Assembly: GCA_039619475.1 (NCBI GenBank)
Contig: CM077115.1
Location: 536,704,315 to 536,768,314 of the forward strand
Direction of reading: 5' to 3'
DNA length: 64,000 bases
From: Icerya purchasi
Taxonomy: Eukaryota; Arthropoda; Insecta; Hemiptera; Monophlebidae
The position numbers were made by a program, and so were the translations under genes. The stretch's first letter is position 1. The number at the start of each line of letters is the position of its first letter. The notes under the pieces are model-generated. The model searched no databases, was not told the DNA's origin, and saw only the letters and a list, made by a program, of their open reading frames with translations. Positions 22,656 through 34,541 of this stretch are shown here, piece after piece.

Positions 22656-23679
22656 CGTTCCCGGACATTTTCCCGAATGGATGATTTCACGAATTTTATT
22701 TTCCCGAATTTTTTTCCCCGAATGTAAAATTTCCCGATTCAATTCATTACCTAGAAATTTGTATTGAAATTATTTATAAAACAATAGTATGGGCTAAAGT
22801 TCGTAAATACGTTACTTCGTCATTTTTGTCTTTATACGTTACATTATACTGAGTCACAATACCTCCTATACGAGCATGGAGTTCCAACCATTTCGGGCTG
22901 CCTTTAACTTTCCTACCGAGGCTGAATTCGGCGACAGCGACTTCCGTATCCGCTTGTTCTTTTTCTAGTTCTGTCAGAAGCGTTCGCTGATATTTATCCG
23001 GTAGCACATGTAATTCGTTCAATGACTTTGAATTCGGAGGCAAATTCCGGCGGCGTACTCTCCTCATCATCTTCGAAAGCGCTTCTCGTTGGGGAAGCTG
23101 GCTGAGAACTTCGGCCGGCACAGCAGCCAGTTCCATACGAAGCATCATGGCTGGTGGCTGTTCCGGATGAGCCGCGGTCTTTCGCTTGAGTGTATTGGTC
23201 ACGGCCTCCGCCCGGCATTGTTCTAAGTTCTTGCGATGATTCCGCAGGTCCTCTAATAGGGACAAAGTCTTCTCCGGACGGAGGATCATTGGTAATACAG
23301 CGTGCCGTACATTCCTTTCTTCGCAGCTTCTGGCAGGCCCAGTATATTCGTCCTTTCTGCTTTCTTGAGCGGACGTACAGGTACCCTTCCACACACAACT
23401 TAATTCCCACTAAAGTAGCCATTTCAACGTTTGAGATACTCATGATGATCACTATGAACGACGACCGACATCAATTTCATTAACGTTCTATAGAAATTAT
23501 GAAAATAAGAAAGCAAAAATTTTCTACGTTCTCCTTGGGGATCCTTTCATTTCGGGAAAAGTCGTTCGGGAGAAATTATATTCGGGAAAATGTCCGTGTT
23601 CTACAATTCGGTCCAGGAAATTGCCCTTTCGGGTAAACAACCATTCGGGAGTTCGTATTCGGAGAAATGTCCGGAAATC
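22656..23679 (-). mobile_element. MULE-like DNA transposon, internal-deletion derivative
   Basis: The element is 1,024 bp and flanked by a perfect 8-bp direct repeat GTTACATA (22648-22655 and 23680-23687). Its ends are inverted: CGTTCCCGGACATTTTCCCG on the left against GATTTCCGGACATTTCTCCG on the right after complementing. Both terminal zones carry the hexamer CCCGAA in mirrored orientation: three copies at 22672, 22703 and 22717, and five as TTCGGG at 23551, 23565, 23581, 23628 and 23644. The cargo on the minus strand is a FLYWCH protein without a catalytic core. An 8-9 bp duplication plus a FLYWCH protein fits the Mutator-like superfamily; the superfamily call is inferred. Confidence 0.8.
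22774..23452 (-). pseudogene. FLYWCH zinc-finger protein of a MULE, catalytic core missing, frameshifted
   Basis: From the start near 23452 one frame encodes an N-terminal FLYWCH finger: IKLCVEGYLYVR, then KGRIYWACQKLRRKECTAR. The histidine end (NHRKNLEQC) and the rest lie in a second frame, so a frameshift occurred between about 23300 and 23240. The second frame continues with LSQLPQREALSKMMRRVRR and NLPPNSKSLNELHVLP, the linker usual after FLYWCH in insect MULE transposases. It then jumps to a tail with LEKEQADTEV, WLELHARIGGIV and VTYLRTLAHTI-like residues, which resembles the extreme C-terminus of these transposases. The intervening DDE core is absent, so an internal deletion is inferred. 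It may once have given a DNA-binding-only product; now a frameshift breaks it. Confidence 0.75.
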
Positions 23680-23687
23680 GTTACATA

Positions 23688-25239
23688 TGGTCATTTATTA
23701 AGCGATGATAAAAATCAGGGTTAAGTTAATTTCATAAGTGTTACGTATAATTTTTTATCGTTACCTTTAAAACTATAATGTTTTTGTTTTTTTTTTTTTT
23801 GTTTGATTTTGGGCTACCTATGATATTCAAATCTAGTAAAAAAGGAAACAGTTACATTCTTTGATTGAATTTGATATATGAATATATATGATTGCCAAGT
23901 ACGCGCTATTGCCAAGTTTTTTGTTTTAGAAAAATAAATAAAACAAATTACACGCTATTAAGAGAAAATAATAATAAAAAAAAAAAAAAAAAACATCTAA
24001 TAACCGGTTTATTGAATATTTTATTTTACATCTATTATTAATTATTATTAAAAATACTTTTCCTAACAAAATAAAAACTATATAGTGTACCACATATAAA
24101 AAATTGCAGATCTTGAATATTAATAATGATTTTTCCAAAGGATGATACACCTTTCATTTGCAGTGGTGCGCAAGTGCGGTAAAAATAGACTTGAAGTCAT
24201 CATTGGGAATAATAGTTTTTAATAATTGTAGAGTTAAGATATTAAACGATACAAAGCTTAACATATTTTAAGCAATATGGCTATCGGTTATACCGTAAAA
24301 TTACTGCGAACGCTATCTACGTAAATACAAAAAGGTTGTTCTACAAGTACAACGTCCGATAGCGACCAGTGCAACTGATATGAAGTAAAATTCGAGATAG
24401 CCTGTATTAGTCATAAAGCTCTTTGTTCAATGCATTTTTTTGTTTCAAAGATGACGAGAAATTTATAATGTATATAGGAAAATTTATGTAGATTTGTAAT
24501 AGTGTATTTCGTTGAACAATAATAATGATAATAATAATAATAATAGTAATAAAATTGAATGCGCGTATTGTAAGTTTAAAATACATTTGTTGCTAATAGT
24601 TTAGGTATAATATTTTACTTCTTCATTTTTTGCCCTTAATATAATTTTTTTTATATTATTTATTTATGATTATTGTTTTTAGGATTCCGTATAGTATTTA
24701 TTTTAGTGTATAACTTTAGATTCATTCATTTTACTGTGTTTATAAATGTGCGTGTATATCCAGTGAAGGAGACGGATTCGAAAAATACAAAAACTTTTAA
24801 TAACGAAAGATGCATTAAATGGTATTAAAAAACAGAAAAATTGGATCCTCTATTTGTTCTAGTAAAATTAACAAAGCTAAACGTTTTAAAAAATAAATTT
24901 ACAGGAATGTGTAAGAATATTACTGAAGTAGAAAAATATTTAAAATACAATCACAAATGTTCTAAAATTTTCATATTTTTAACAACCTATTGAAGTGAAT
25001 GTAATATCAAACACAGGAAAAAACACGAACCTAATAATGTAAAAAAAAAAAAAAACCGTTTAGTTAATAGAAATTATTAAAGAAAGTATCCACAAAGTTT
25101 ATTTTCTGTTGTTTTTTGTTTTTTTTGTTCTAAATTGACGAAATTTTTTTAAATCATTTTCATTTTTTAAAACTTTTAAAAATATTTTACAAATATGTTT
25201 AAGTGTTTTTGATATAATTTCCTTTTCTCACGTGAGAAT
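23688..25239. other. Intronic AT-rich sequence
   Basis: Short A and T homopolymers and a degenerate (AAT)n near 24523-24545. No gene recognised. Confidence 0.4.
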
Positions 25240-28200
25240 GTTTTTTTTGTTTTGTTTTGTTTTGTTTTATTTTGCTTTGATTTGTTTCGTTTTGTTTTTT
25301 GGGAACGCCAACTAAGGACAATAACTCAGCATCTAAAAGTGTTTCAATTCCAATATGTTATCTAGTGAAGGAAAGAAATGTATGTAGGAAGCACAATAAG
25401 GGGGGTAGGAAGTTAGTAAGAACTTATTGTAGAGAAGACAGCGTTCTTGTGAAAGAAGAGAACATTCAAAAACAATATGGTCTGCATCAAAAATGCAATC
25501 GCGATTTAAAAGATGAAGAGTGCAATGTGGAGAGGAAACAATAGAAACACGAAAAAGAGACGAAAGAAAACAACTGTGATTCGGTACTGTAGAGGCAATA
25601 ACGGAACGATTGAGACTAGGAAAATTAACAAACTAAGGCCGGAACGAGAACAAAGATTGTATTAATTTGCAAAAGGAATATGAGGATTAGAAAAGGAGGT
25701 TAGGTATCCCGGTCCATAATTTAAAGTGTGCTTGCGTTGATAGAAAAAGAATATTGTGAGCGAGAAATTTGGTAAATTCGCCGTTAAAGGAAGCAAACGA
25801 GTCGACTAACAATAAGTTGTTCCAATGATGCTGTTATAACGAGCAATCCAAAAAAGATAATCGATTTGAATAGAACAAACTAGAGAAAGATTGGTAATTA
25901 AAGAACGAATAGAAAGGATAATATAGTCACATGAAGAGGATGAAAACAGGAAGGATCTATTGGAGTCGGAGCGGATGAGGTACTTATTATTATAGGAGGA
26001 ACGTGCAATGAAAAGAACAGCACGGAGTATTGCATACGACTCTGCAGCGAAAATGGAACAGAAGGAAGGAAGTTTATAAAGTTTACAGTAAGAAAGAAAA
26101 GAAAAAAAGGAAGGCCCCGACGCCTCCGCCGCCTTCTGGAACCTAAAATGGATAGAAGAAAGAAATACGGAACTTAAAGCTTCGCTGAATTTGATTATAA
26201 CAATTAGAGGTGAAGATTTAATATGAGATGGAAGGAAAAATAAATTAGAAGCATGTAAAAGGTCTAAAAGCTGAATGTGAAGAAACGGAGTTTATTATGT
26301 GCATAAATGAAGGGAAATAGAAATAAAGACGCAGAGAAATATGAAAAAAAATAGGAATCTTTCGAGAAGAAAACCTCCGATTATTTGAAATGGATGAATA
26401 AGCAGAAATTAATTTAGTGAAGGTAACGGGGGAATACGTTTTATAAGGAAGGTTCTGCGAATGTGTAAAGGGTACACGGTAACTTCTGAAAAAATGCTAA
26501 TACACAAATTCGGCAGCTTATCGAGTTTAAAAAGTAGGTTTTTGAGAGCATTGTGATAAATGACGGAACAATAGTTAAGCTTGGAACAAATAATTAAATT
26601 GTACAGAATGAGAAGAACATTGGGGGAGCTTTTAATAAATTAGTTATATGCTCGTGGAAGAATAATCGACCGTTTAGAAAAGCCCGAGATAACAATAGGA
26701 CCCGACTAATGAAAGGTTATTTAAGGAGATATTAATGGATCAAGTATTATATGAGTGGAAAGAAAAGACTATACAAATAGATTTAAAAGATGGCTAGATG
26801 GATGCTGGATAGGGAGAATTCAAGCATGTTCAAGGAGTTATTGAGTTCATCATTAGCAGAAATAATGAAAGTTGAAGAGAAATGAGCTAGATTATCGTCC
26901 GCAAAAAGGAGCTTAAGCTAGGCCAAGCGAATAGATATTAAAAAAAGTAAAACTTTTAAGCATGATCCTTATGAAAGTCCCTAGAATACACATTTGGAAA
27001 CAGAAAGGGAAGGAGTAGAAAAGCGGATGGTTCTGGTTTCGAAAAAGTCTGATTATTTTAGAGGAAAGTTGACTAGAAAAACTGAAATCATTCTATCTAA
27101 AGTTAGCGATAGTATATTTCCTTTCAAGAAGAACTTTGTATATGTCGGAGAGAAAGAGATTAACACAGTCAGAAAAACCAAGACCAGTAAAACGGAAATC
27201 ATAAGTAAGGGAATGAAATGTACCTGTGAGAGAGACAGAAGCGGAGCTTACTTCGTCGAAAAAAGGAGCATAACTAGAGGAGCAAATGCGCCAATAAAGG
27301 ATGAAAGTTTTTTCAGAAGAGAGTTAAGGGGATGGAGGGAAATTAGGAATTGGAGATTTGAAGACCTTAACCATTGTCCAACATTGAAAAATAGGAGTGT
27401 CCGGGAAAAGGAAACTCGAAAATCTCTCCAAGATTCTCCCTTGGCTTATTTTGGGATATGTTTTCTAGCTCTAGCATTAACTTTCTTATTATCCGTAAAA
27501 TTTGAAATGGAGGAGCGGTAACAGCAGGTTCTAAAAGTAGCGACACTGGCCACAAAAACCTCCTTACAGTTATTAACGGCAATGTTTTGAAGACACTCAA
27601 ACAGGAGCGGAAGCGGAGGACGGAGCAGGCGAGATAGAATCGGTAAAGTAATTGTATTTTGAAATAGTATAAGAAACGATGGAAGGGGAAAATTGTTCAA
27701 ATTAAAATTAGGGAGAAAATACGTGCCGACTATATTAATTCGTTACTAGAAAAGATGGATGAAATAGAAATATGAACTATGTTGGGATCGGGAGAGGACA
27801 ACGACGAAGAAATTGGTACATTATGGGATTTCGAAATGTATATCAATCCTAATACGGATGACAGCATCACCACCACAGCTGTCTACTCCACCAAAACGTA
27901 CTACGGGAAAATTTTTAAAACAGAGTGTTTCACATTCTTTGAGCCATGATTTGAAATTAAAGTAATATGAATTTAGTGGAATATCAAGTAAACTCTCCAA
28001 AGCAAGGCTATTAGCTTTAAGCTACGACTATTCCCCTGGAGGAAATTAAATTTAAAGAACAAATTTAGGAATGAAAAAGAGGAAAAGAAACAGAAAGAGA
28101 TAAAACAAAGTTAGAGTTGATAATATGTAGTTACGAGTGAAGAGTTAATAGATGAACAAAATTATCTAAGGCGAAGGTCTCCGGAGAAGAAAACGGTAAA

Positions 28201-29080
28201 ATAATTCGTACAGTTTGAAGAGGAATCGATGTTAAGGAAAGATATTACATGTAGGATGGCTGCTGAGCGATTATTAATAGAAGGTACAAGTTCGGAAGGA
28301 GATGGAACGTTAGAAGGATTGTTGGAAAAATCGTTACTATAGGAGGAGTTGAGTTTGTCTAATGCTTATCCATTTGAGGGAGAAGAAATACGATATACAG
28401 AGAAAGAAAATGAGAAGTGAGTTTAGAAGAAAAATTAGGCAGTTTTACTTTATGGGGAATATGGAAGATTTAGCTGGATGTGATGAATGGATAATAGGAA
28501 AATTAGAGATATTTTGAAGGAGAAACTGATGCACGATTTCCATATCAGAAGGCTTGAGGAGATCGAAGAATTATCTCCCTGCACTTGGAAGCTTCATAAA
28601 AAGACCAATTTTCATACGCCATAATTCTTTTGATATCTTTTCGCCTAATTCGCTTGAGACATCTGCGTGTTTATAGGAACAATGATCACCTTTACAATTA
28701 CGGCAAACGAAGAGATTTGGAATATTAGGACAATCAGAGAAAGGATGCTTAGAGGAACAGAGTGGGAACAGAGAGAGTCATATGATCAAATAAAAAACAT
28801 TTGGAACATTATACAGGAGATCTGCTAATAGGATGGGTATTTCAGACCCGTCAAAGATTTCATTTTCAAAGAAGGAAGACCAAATCCTAGAATAACGCCC
28901 TGTGTGTAAAACGAATTAACTGAAATAAAAACTTGTGAGTTGTGAAAATAAAAAAGGTAATGTTTCGGCAGAAGGAGTTAGCACAGAGAACTGAAGGAAA
29001 GAAAACAGAGATACAATTTCTACGTAGGCTAGTCAGTATCAGAAAAAGAAGAGGAGGCTGTACCAAGAAGCCGCACCACC
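25240..29080 (-). mobile_element. Long, decayed copy of the pyrimidine-rich LINE family
   Basis: The whole stretch is purine-rich on the + strand, so its coding strand is minus. From 5' to 3': a gag-like ORF with FDGSEIPILLADLLYNVPN (about 28860-28800) and a zinc-knuckle segment CSSKHPFSDCPNIPN...CRNCKGDHCSYKH (28760-28660); an endonuclease start LQGNSRSLK near 28050; an endonuclease segment RFGGVDSCGGDAVIRIRIDI near 27890; and near the 3' end the family signature FDADHIVFECSLLSQERCLL followed by YCASYIHFFPS (25520-25380). A tail of AAAAC repeats (TTTTG on +) closes it at 25240-25295. Stops and frameshifts are everywhere. Confidence 0.75.
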
Positions 29081-29345
29081 GCTAACACCTTAGGAGTATT
29101 GTGAGTTAAATTATTAGTACTATTATCATTAATTGTTATTGCTGTAATTATTATTAATATTGTTATTGTTACTACTACGACAACTATTATTATCATTTCT
29201 ACTATTGCTACTATTACTATTAATATTATTGTCTTGACTTCATTTAATGTTAGAATTTTTAGAATTTTTAGTAGCGTTGATAGCATTATTGCTGCTATTA
29301 TTATTATTGCTATTATTATTATTATTATTATTATTATTATCACTA
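29081..29345. repeat. Imperfect ATT/TTA trinucleotide tract
   Basis: A degenerate TTA/ATT-rich region, cleanest at 29290-29340. Apparent poly-Ile, poly-Leu or poly-Asn frames are artefacts of the repeat. Confidence 0.85.
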
Positions 29346-29940
29346 CTATTACGATCTTCGTTAGAAAAGTTTAATAAACGAATTTGTGACAGCTGCAAAT
29401 ACTGGCTAAGCACCGGAGATGGCTTACGTTTAGCGAAAACGTCAACTTTCATAAAGTTTTATATTTCCTTTGGCGGATTTAATGCTATTGCAGGAGGCCG
29501 CCAGGCGGCTTGCATGTATAACTAAAAAAAATTAAGTGAAATTAAATAAGCCCAGAAAGGGGAAAAATCAATTGCGAAAAATCGAAATAAAACCTAAACT
29601 TTTTAAGTCACGACTAAATAACGCAGTGAAGAAACGAAACTTATTAAACTAAAGAGATAATAATGAAACGATCTCACCAGTTTGCCGAAGTAACTGATTA
29701 ACGAGCTGATAACACGGAAACACGAGCGAACAAGTCATAACGAACTACTCGTAGTTTCAAACAGCTATAATCTCACATTAGAATGTAACGTTCTTTTACT
29801 TATTTATTTTTTTGCGTTGCGTTGCGAGCACATGTTTTCGGCTATTTGACCAACTTCTGTTTTTTATGCTACAAAAAACTCTAGCTCCTGAAATCTGAAA
29901 TAAGAAATAAGAAATAATAATTCTGTGTAACTTGAAGAAC

Positions 29941-30266
29941 GCATACGGACAGTCTTCCAGATAATCCTCCAAGGCGACTTAGAAGGAAATGGTGTCGGGA
30001 TGCTATCCCGATCACTTAATTCCTCACTTTAAGTTACTTGCATAATAACATGTACTTATTCTTAATCACGGCACGCGTTCATTCCTATAATTGATCCTCT
30101 GAACATTCTTATCTTATTGTGTTACTCCCTTTCCCTTCTCACAACCTAATGTCTCGCTGGAGTCATTAGATTTTATTATTATTAGTTCCTCTTCCTACAA
30201 TATCGCCGTTGTTTGCAGTAAGTTGTGCTGGTATGACGTATAAAAAAAAAAAAAAAAAAAAAAAAA
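29941..30266 (+). mobile_element. A-tailed retroposon (SINE or truncated LINE) with 12-bp target duplication
   Basis: A 326-bp insert ends in about 26 A residues (30242-30266). It is flanked by AACTTGAAGAAC at 29929-29940 and 30267-30278. The body starts GCATACGGACAGTC and ends GTGCTGGTATGACGT. No Pol III boxes were recognised, so it may be a 5'-truncated LINE 3' end rather than a true SINE. Confidence 0.85.
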
Positions 30267-30349
30267 AACTTGAAGAACAAAAATTCGAACTTATCCAAAA
30301 TAAGAATGCAATTAAATGTTTATCTTGAGGAAAAAAAAGAAAAAAAATA

Positions 30350-30857
30350 GTTATGACAAAAAATAAATTTCAACATTTAATTAAACAATTATATATATAT
30401 ATATATAATTTTTAAATCCCCGACTGTTTCGAAACAAACACTTCATGTTCACAGGAGTAATTATAATATAAATAATGAAGAACGATAACTACATTTAAAA
30501 TTAACTGAAAAAGATCGATATTGAATAAATACAAAATGTATAAAATTTAAAAATGAAATATAAAAATAATAAAAAATATAAAAAATGACTAATAAATTTA
30601 ACAATGAAAATGGTAACAATTTAAATGAAAAATGAAGATTTATATTTTTATATTTCATTTTTAAATTTTATACATTTTGTATTTATTCAATATCGACCTT
30701 TTTCAGTTAATTTTAAATGTAGTTGTCGTTCTTCATTATTTATATTATAATTACTCCCGTGAACATATGAAGTATTTGCTTCGGAACACGTCGGGGATTT
30801 AAAAATTATATACTTATATAATTTTTAATAAGTGTTAAAATTTATTTTTGTCATAAC
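30350..30857. mobile_element. 508-bp fold-back element (giant hairpin MITE)
   Basis: Arms of about 215 bp (30350-30568 and 30643-30857) are inverted copies around a loop of about 74 bp. The ends are GTTATGACAAAAA and its complement, with TA at 30348-30349 and 30858-30859. Shared internal blocks include TCCCCGAC/GTCGGGGA, AATGAAGAACGA/TCGTTCTTCATT and the AAATACAAAATGTATAAAAT stretch. It encodes nothing recognisable. A TA-flanked fold-back fits a non-autonomous Tc1/mariner derivative. Confidence 0.9.
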
Positions 30858-31382
30858 TATATTTTTAACAATGAGTTTAAATAATAAATACAGTCAAAAA
30901 AAAAAAAAAGTGTTTATCTTAGCGTAAAATTATGTAAATGTATAATGTATAGAAAGGTGTGATGATTTTATACGTTATCTAAATCGCTGAAATTCTGAAG
31001 TCTACATGAGAGCAGATATGTAGTATTCATTTGAGGAAATTATTTAAAATGTTCGAATTATCGCAGTGCAGCATGCGCACTACATGCATGTGCGCGAGAA
31101 AAAAAAAAGAAAGAAAGAAAGAAAGAAAAAAAAATCAAAAATCACTAAGGAAATAGGAAATATTTCATTTATGATTTTTTGTAATCCGACATGAAATCAT
31201 CTATTATTATTATTATTATTATTATCATTACTAATAATTATTGATATATTTTTATTCATTACCGGGGTCATACTTTTCAATACATTCGGGCGAAAATATC
31301 GGATCGAGTTTGAGAAAGAATTAATAATTTTTTCTTTCATTTATTTTCATTAGAAAACAAAAAAGAAAAACGAAAGAGACGT

Positions 31383-31383
31383 G

Positions 31384-31438
<55 letters not shown>
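31383..31438. repeat. (TA)n microsatellite
   Basis: A long TA run near the end of the 14.7-kb intron. A (TTA)n run lies at about 31203-31223. Confidence 0.95.
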
Positions 31439-31441
<3 letters not shown>

Positions 31442-32263
31442 TGTACATTGTCGAATCAAATATTTTCTCTGGTGAAATTTTTTTTTAAATCTGAACCAAT
31501 AATAATAATAATAATAAAAAAAAAAAGGTATTATCTTTGATACTTCATCTTACTTTTGAAATGTACTAAACAGGAGACTTTTACCCGATAGCTGATAATA
31601 ATAAACGATTGCTAATTTACATACAGTTATTGTGTAACTTTTTGTAAATCCACATTGCGGTTGGACCCGCTTAAAAAATTTAGTAATACGCTGTGATATT
31701 TTACCTCTCTTATCTTTGGTCTCCATCTTCTCTTATCTTCGACTTTTTAATTCTCTTTTATCCGTTTGTATTCCAGTTTCCAGCGGAAATCTTATAACTC
31801 TTATTACGCATATCGCCTACTTGTAACTTATTTAAAATTTTTCCTTTCAATCATTTTTATATCATCTAGGCGTAGTAAAAAGTTAAACTTCTCCAGCCCA
31901 GTTTTGGCGATTTTGCGGTATGTTTTTAAGCGCTCATAAATTTTTTTGTGATATGCGAAATTTATACGCGTTATCGTTTTGTCTACACTTTTATTTATGT
32001 TAGTTTTTTTTAAGTAGTATAAAAAAAAACATATCCCTTTTCAGCATTTACCATAAAATTTCAGTTCTGCTTTGGCAATTTCAGCTTTTATTTTTTCTAT
32101 CATAAATAAATCCGCTTTCAAATCCTTTAGTGTACGAACAGTATATATACTATATATATCCAAAAATTATATTTATTATATGTTTATGCGTGACTCCGTC
32201 CCCCTGTTTTTTTTGTTTTTTTTTGGCATGTTATCTGGATTAATTCAATTTTGTTTATTACAG

Positions 32264-32370
32264 TAGAAGTTTCTAACAGCAATTCGGACTCTGGCCCGAA
32301 CTCTCCGCCTGTTTTGATAGGAAGCAGTCAAGTTTCTCCTTCTGGTACCCAAAATACTTCGATTCAAGAG
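32264..32370 (+). CDS. HDAC4: HDAC4 exon: Ser/Pro-rich linker after the NLS
   Basis: The exon runs from TTGTTTATTACAG to GTACGT, with two leading bases (completing Ile with the previous exon) and 35 codons. It encodes EVSNSNSDSGPNSPPVLIGS, then SQVSP and NTSIQE. The Ser/Pro-rich SNSDSGPNSPP lies where vertebrate HDAC4 has SGPSSPNNSSG, between the NLS and the SPSLPNI motif. The role is a flexible regulatory linker. Confidence 0.9.
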
Positions 32371-33326
32371 GTACGTGAAATTATATTTAATTCTTCTCAC
32401 AGTTACCGTTTTTTAATTACGCTAGACTAATAATACCGATGGGTGGTCGATCTAGTCTAACGATTTTCCGAATTGTTTTAGGATCTTTCCGTTATATGTC
32501 TATTGCTGAAATTATGTTTAATTAGCGTTTTCGTCGTCCAGATACTACTAGGAGATAATTTAACCTTTTGGTCTCAATTTATATTATTAATATATAGGAG
32601 AAAAAGTTTTTTTTTGTTTTTTTTTCGTTTATATACAAAAATGAATTTTGAAATGTAGAATTCGCAAATCGACAGAAAAGTAGTTACATTAATTAGTAAA
32701 AATTTTATTTCAACGTCCTCTAATTATTGTGTTTTCATTGAATGATATAAAAAAAAAAAAGAGAATAAAACCATTCATATTTTTTTTTGGCATGTCTGTT
32801 GGATTTTTAAATTGCAAAATGTATTTTATTACAAATTATTCATAAAGTTTTCCAGTTCTTGTTTGTGGAAGAAAACAAAAAAATTAAATTACATTTCGAT
32901 ATTACAAATAAAAAAAAAAAAACAAAAGTCAAAGTAAATATACTTTTTTAACCAAAGTTCAAATTTCCCGGCACCGAAAAGCCTTTAAAATGCATAATAA
33001 ACATTACACCGTTAATAAATTTGCAAATATGCCCAGTGTGCGGTATAAAATTTACACATTTGCTGAAATAAATACGCTACAGAAGATTGTTATCTTGTTT
33101 TTCTTTTAATTTTTTTGGTACCAACACATAATTTGTGATAACAGAATAATGTTCATGTGTGTATCGATGGTGAAAATTACTCGATATATAAACACACCAC
33201 ACATACTACCTTCTACGTGCAACAATAATATACTGTGAACTCGACCATAGAAATTACATATAATAAGATGTACCTACTGTTTTTGTTTTTTTTTAAGTGA
33301 TTAATTTTCTGAATGATTTTATTCAG
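32371..33326. other. HDAC4 intron, AT-rich
   Basis: Homopolymer tracts only. No repeat or gene recognised. Confidence 0.5.
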
Positions 33327-33452
33327 GAAACGGAACCTTATAACCAACATTCTGATAATTCCAATCACACTAATGAAAGTATATCTGACATGTCGTTGTA
33401 TAGTAGTCCATCTTTACCAAATATTTCCTTGGGAAGACCGCCATCTTCTTCG
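33327..33452 (+). CDS. HDAC4: HDAC4 exon: SPSLPNISLG motif
   Basis: The exon follows TTATTCAG and ends at GTAAGT. It has 42 codons, phase 0 at both ends. It encodes ETEPYNQHSDNSNHTNESIS, then DMSLYSSPSLPNISLGRPPS. SLYSSPSLPNISLG matches LYTSPSLPNITLG of vertebrate HDAC4, a strong family-specific block in the N-terminal regulatory half. Confidence 0.93.
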
Positions 33453-34483
33453 GTAAGTATTAGTAACCGTTGTTATAACTTTTTAAACAATCGGAAACGT
33501 AATTTATCGATTAACGCGCTTCTATCTTAATAACTCAGAAACAACAAATTGCTTCATGTAATGAGGTAAAATTAACAGCGCGATTAATCTTTTTTGTTTA
33601 TTAATTTACTGTATAACTACACATGAAACCATAAATATCTCATAGTCGAGTGACACTTACAAGAGGTTGTTACAATTTTTCTAAATTTGTTGCCAGAAAG
33701 AAGAAAAATAAAAAATATAAAAATCAAATAAAACAACTTTCGAAAGAAAAAGGAAACTAAAACTATTAATAATAATATGAACTCTCAAAAGCTCACAAAT
33801 TGTGGATACGGATCTGGAGCGCACAAGAGGTACCACCGCATCTAATCCTCATCTTGTTTCGTTAGTCTGTATTTGTTTTTGCGCGAGGTACCGTTTTCTT
33901 CGTCTTTTTTGATCTCCCTTGACCAACTCATATTTTTCTAACCCTTATGTTATTAATGTAAACAAAGTCTAAGGATTTTCCTTTCTATCTGCACTCTTTT
34001 TCCCCAGAACCTTAAGCCAGTTAATAACGCGGGCCGTGGTGATGACTTCATGGCATTGAAGGAAACAGGTATGGCTAATGGAACCTCTGGGCCGCCCCTA
34101 TAGTAAGCAGGATTCCTACAGTAGTACGGAGTTCTATCATGGCTGGCATATTTTTTTCCAAATCTCCCTGGAAGTTAAAGCGGATACCGTCTACAATAAG
34201 AATTTTAGAAGAAATGCCTGAAATTGCCTTAAGAAGCTCCACTTCAAAATACTTATAATAATCAGAAAAAAACAGCTTGTTGAGAACGTCTTGTTCAAGA
34301 ACCAGTCAGTAACCACTAAAACAGGAAAATCGCGGCAACGAATGACATGGACAAAATAAACAAATAATTACGTCACATGGCGTTACTATATGTTATCATA
34401 AAACTCAAACCGATACCATTAAACATATCACAGTTTCTCAAAATGTTACTAGATTAATTTTTTTTATTATTATTATTAGTAGT

Positions 34484-34541
<58 letters not shown>

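Noticed and set aside
26994..27521. 175-codon + strand frame
   Set aside because: Lies antisense to the purine-rich LINE relic; charged composition follows from A+G-rich sequence.
29029..29525. Frames with poly-Ile, poly-Asn or poly-Leu on both strands
   Set aside because: Produced by the ATT/TTA trinucleotide tract.
34009..34066. Exon-like segment (CCCCAG ... GTATGG) in the HDAC4 intron
   Set aside because: It would read NLKPVNNAGRGDDFMALKET, which resembles no HDAC4 sequence. The neighbouring exons (33327 and 35732) already join in phase without it.
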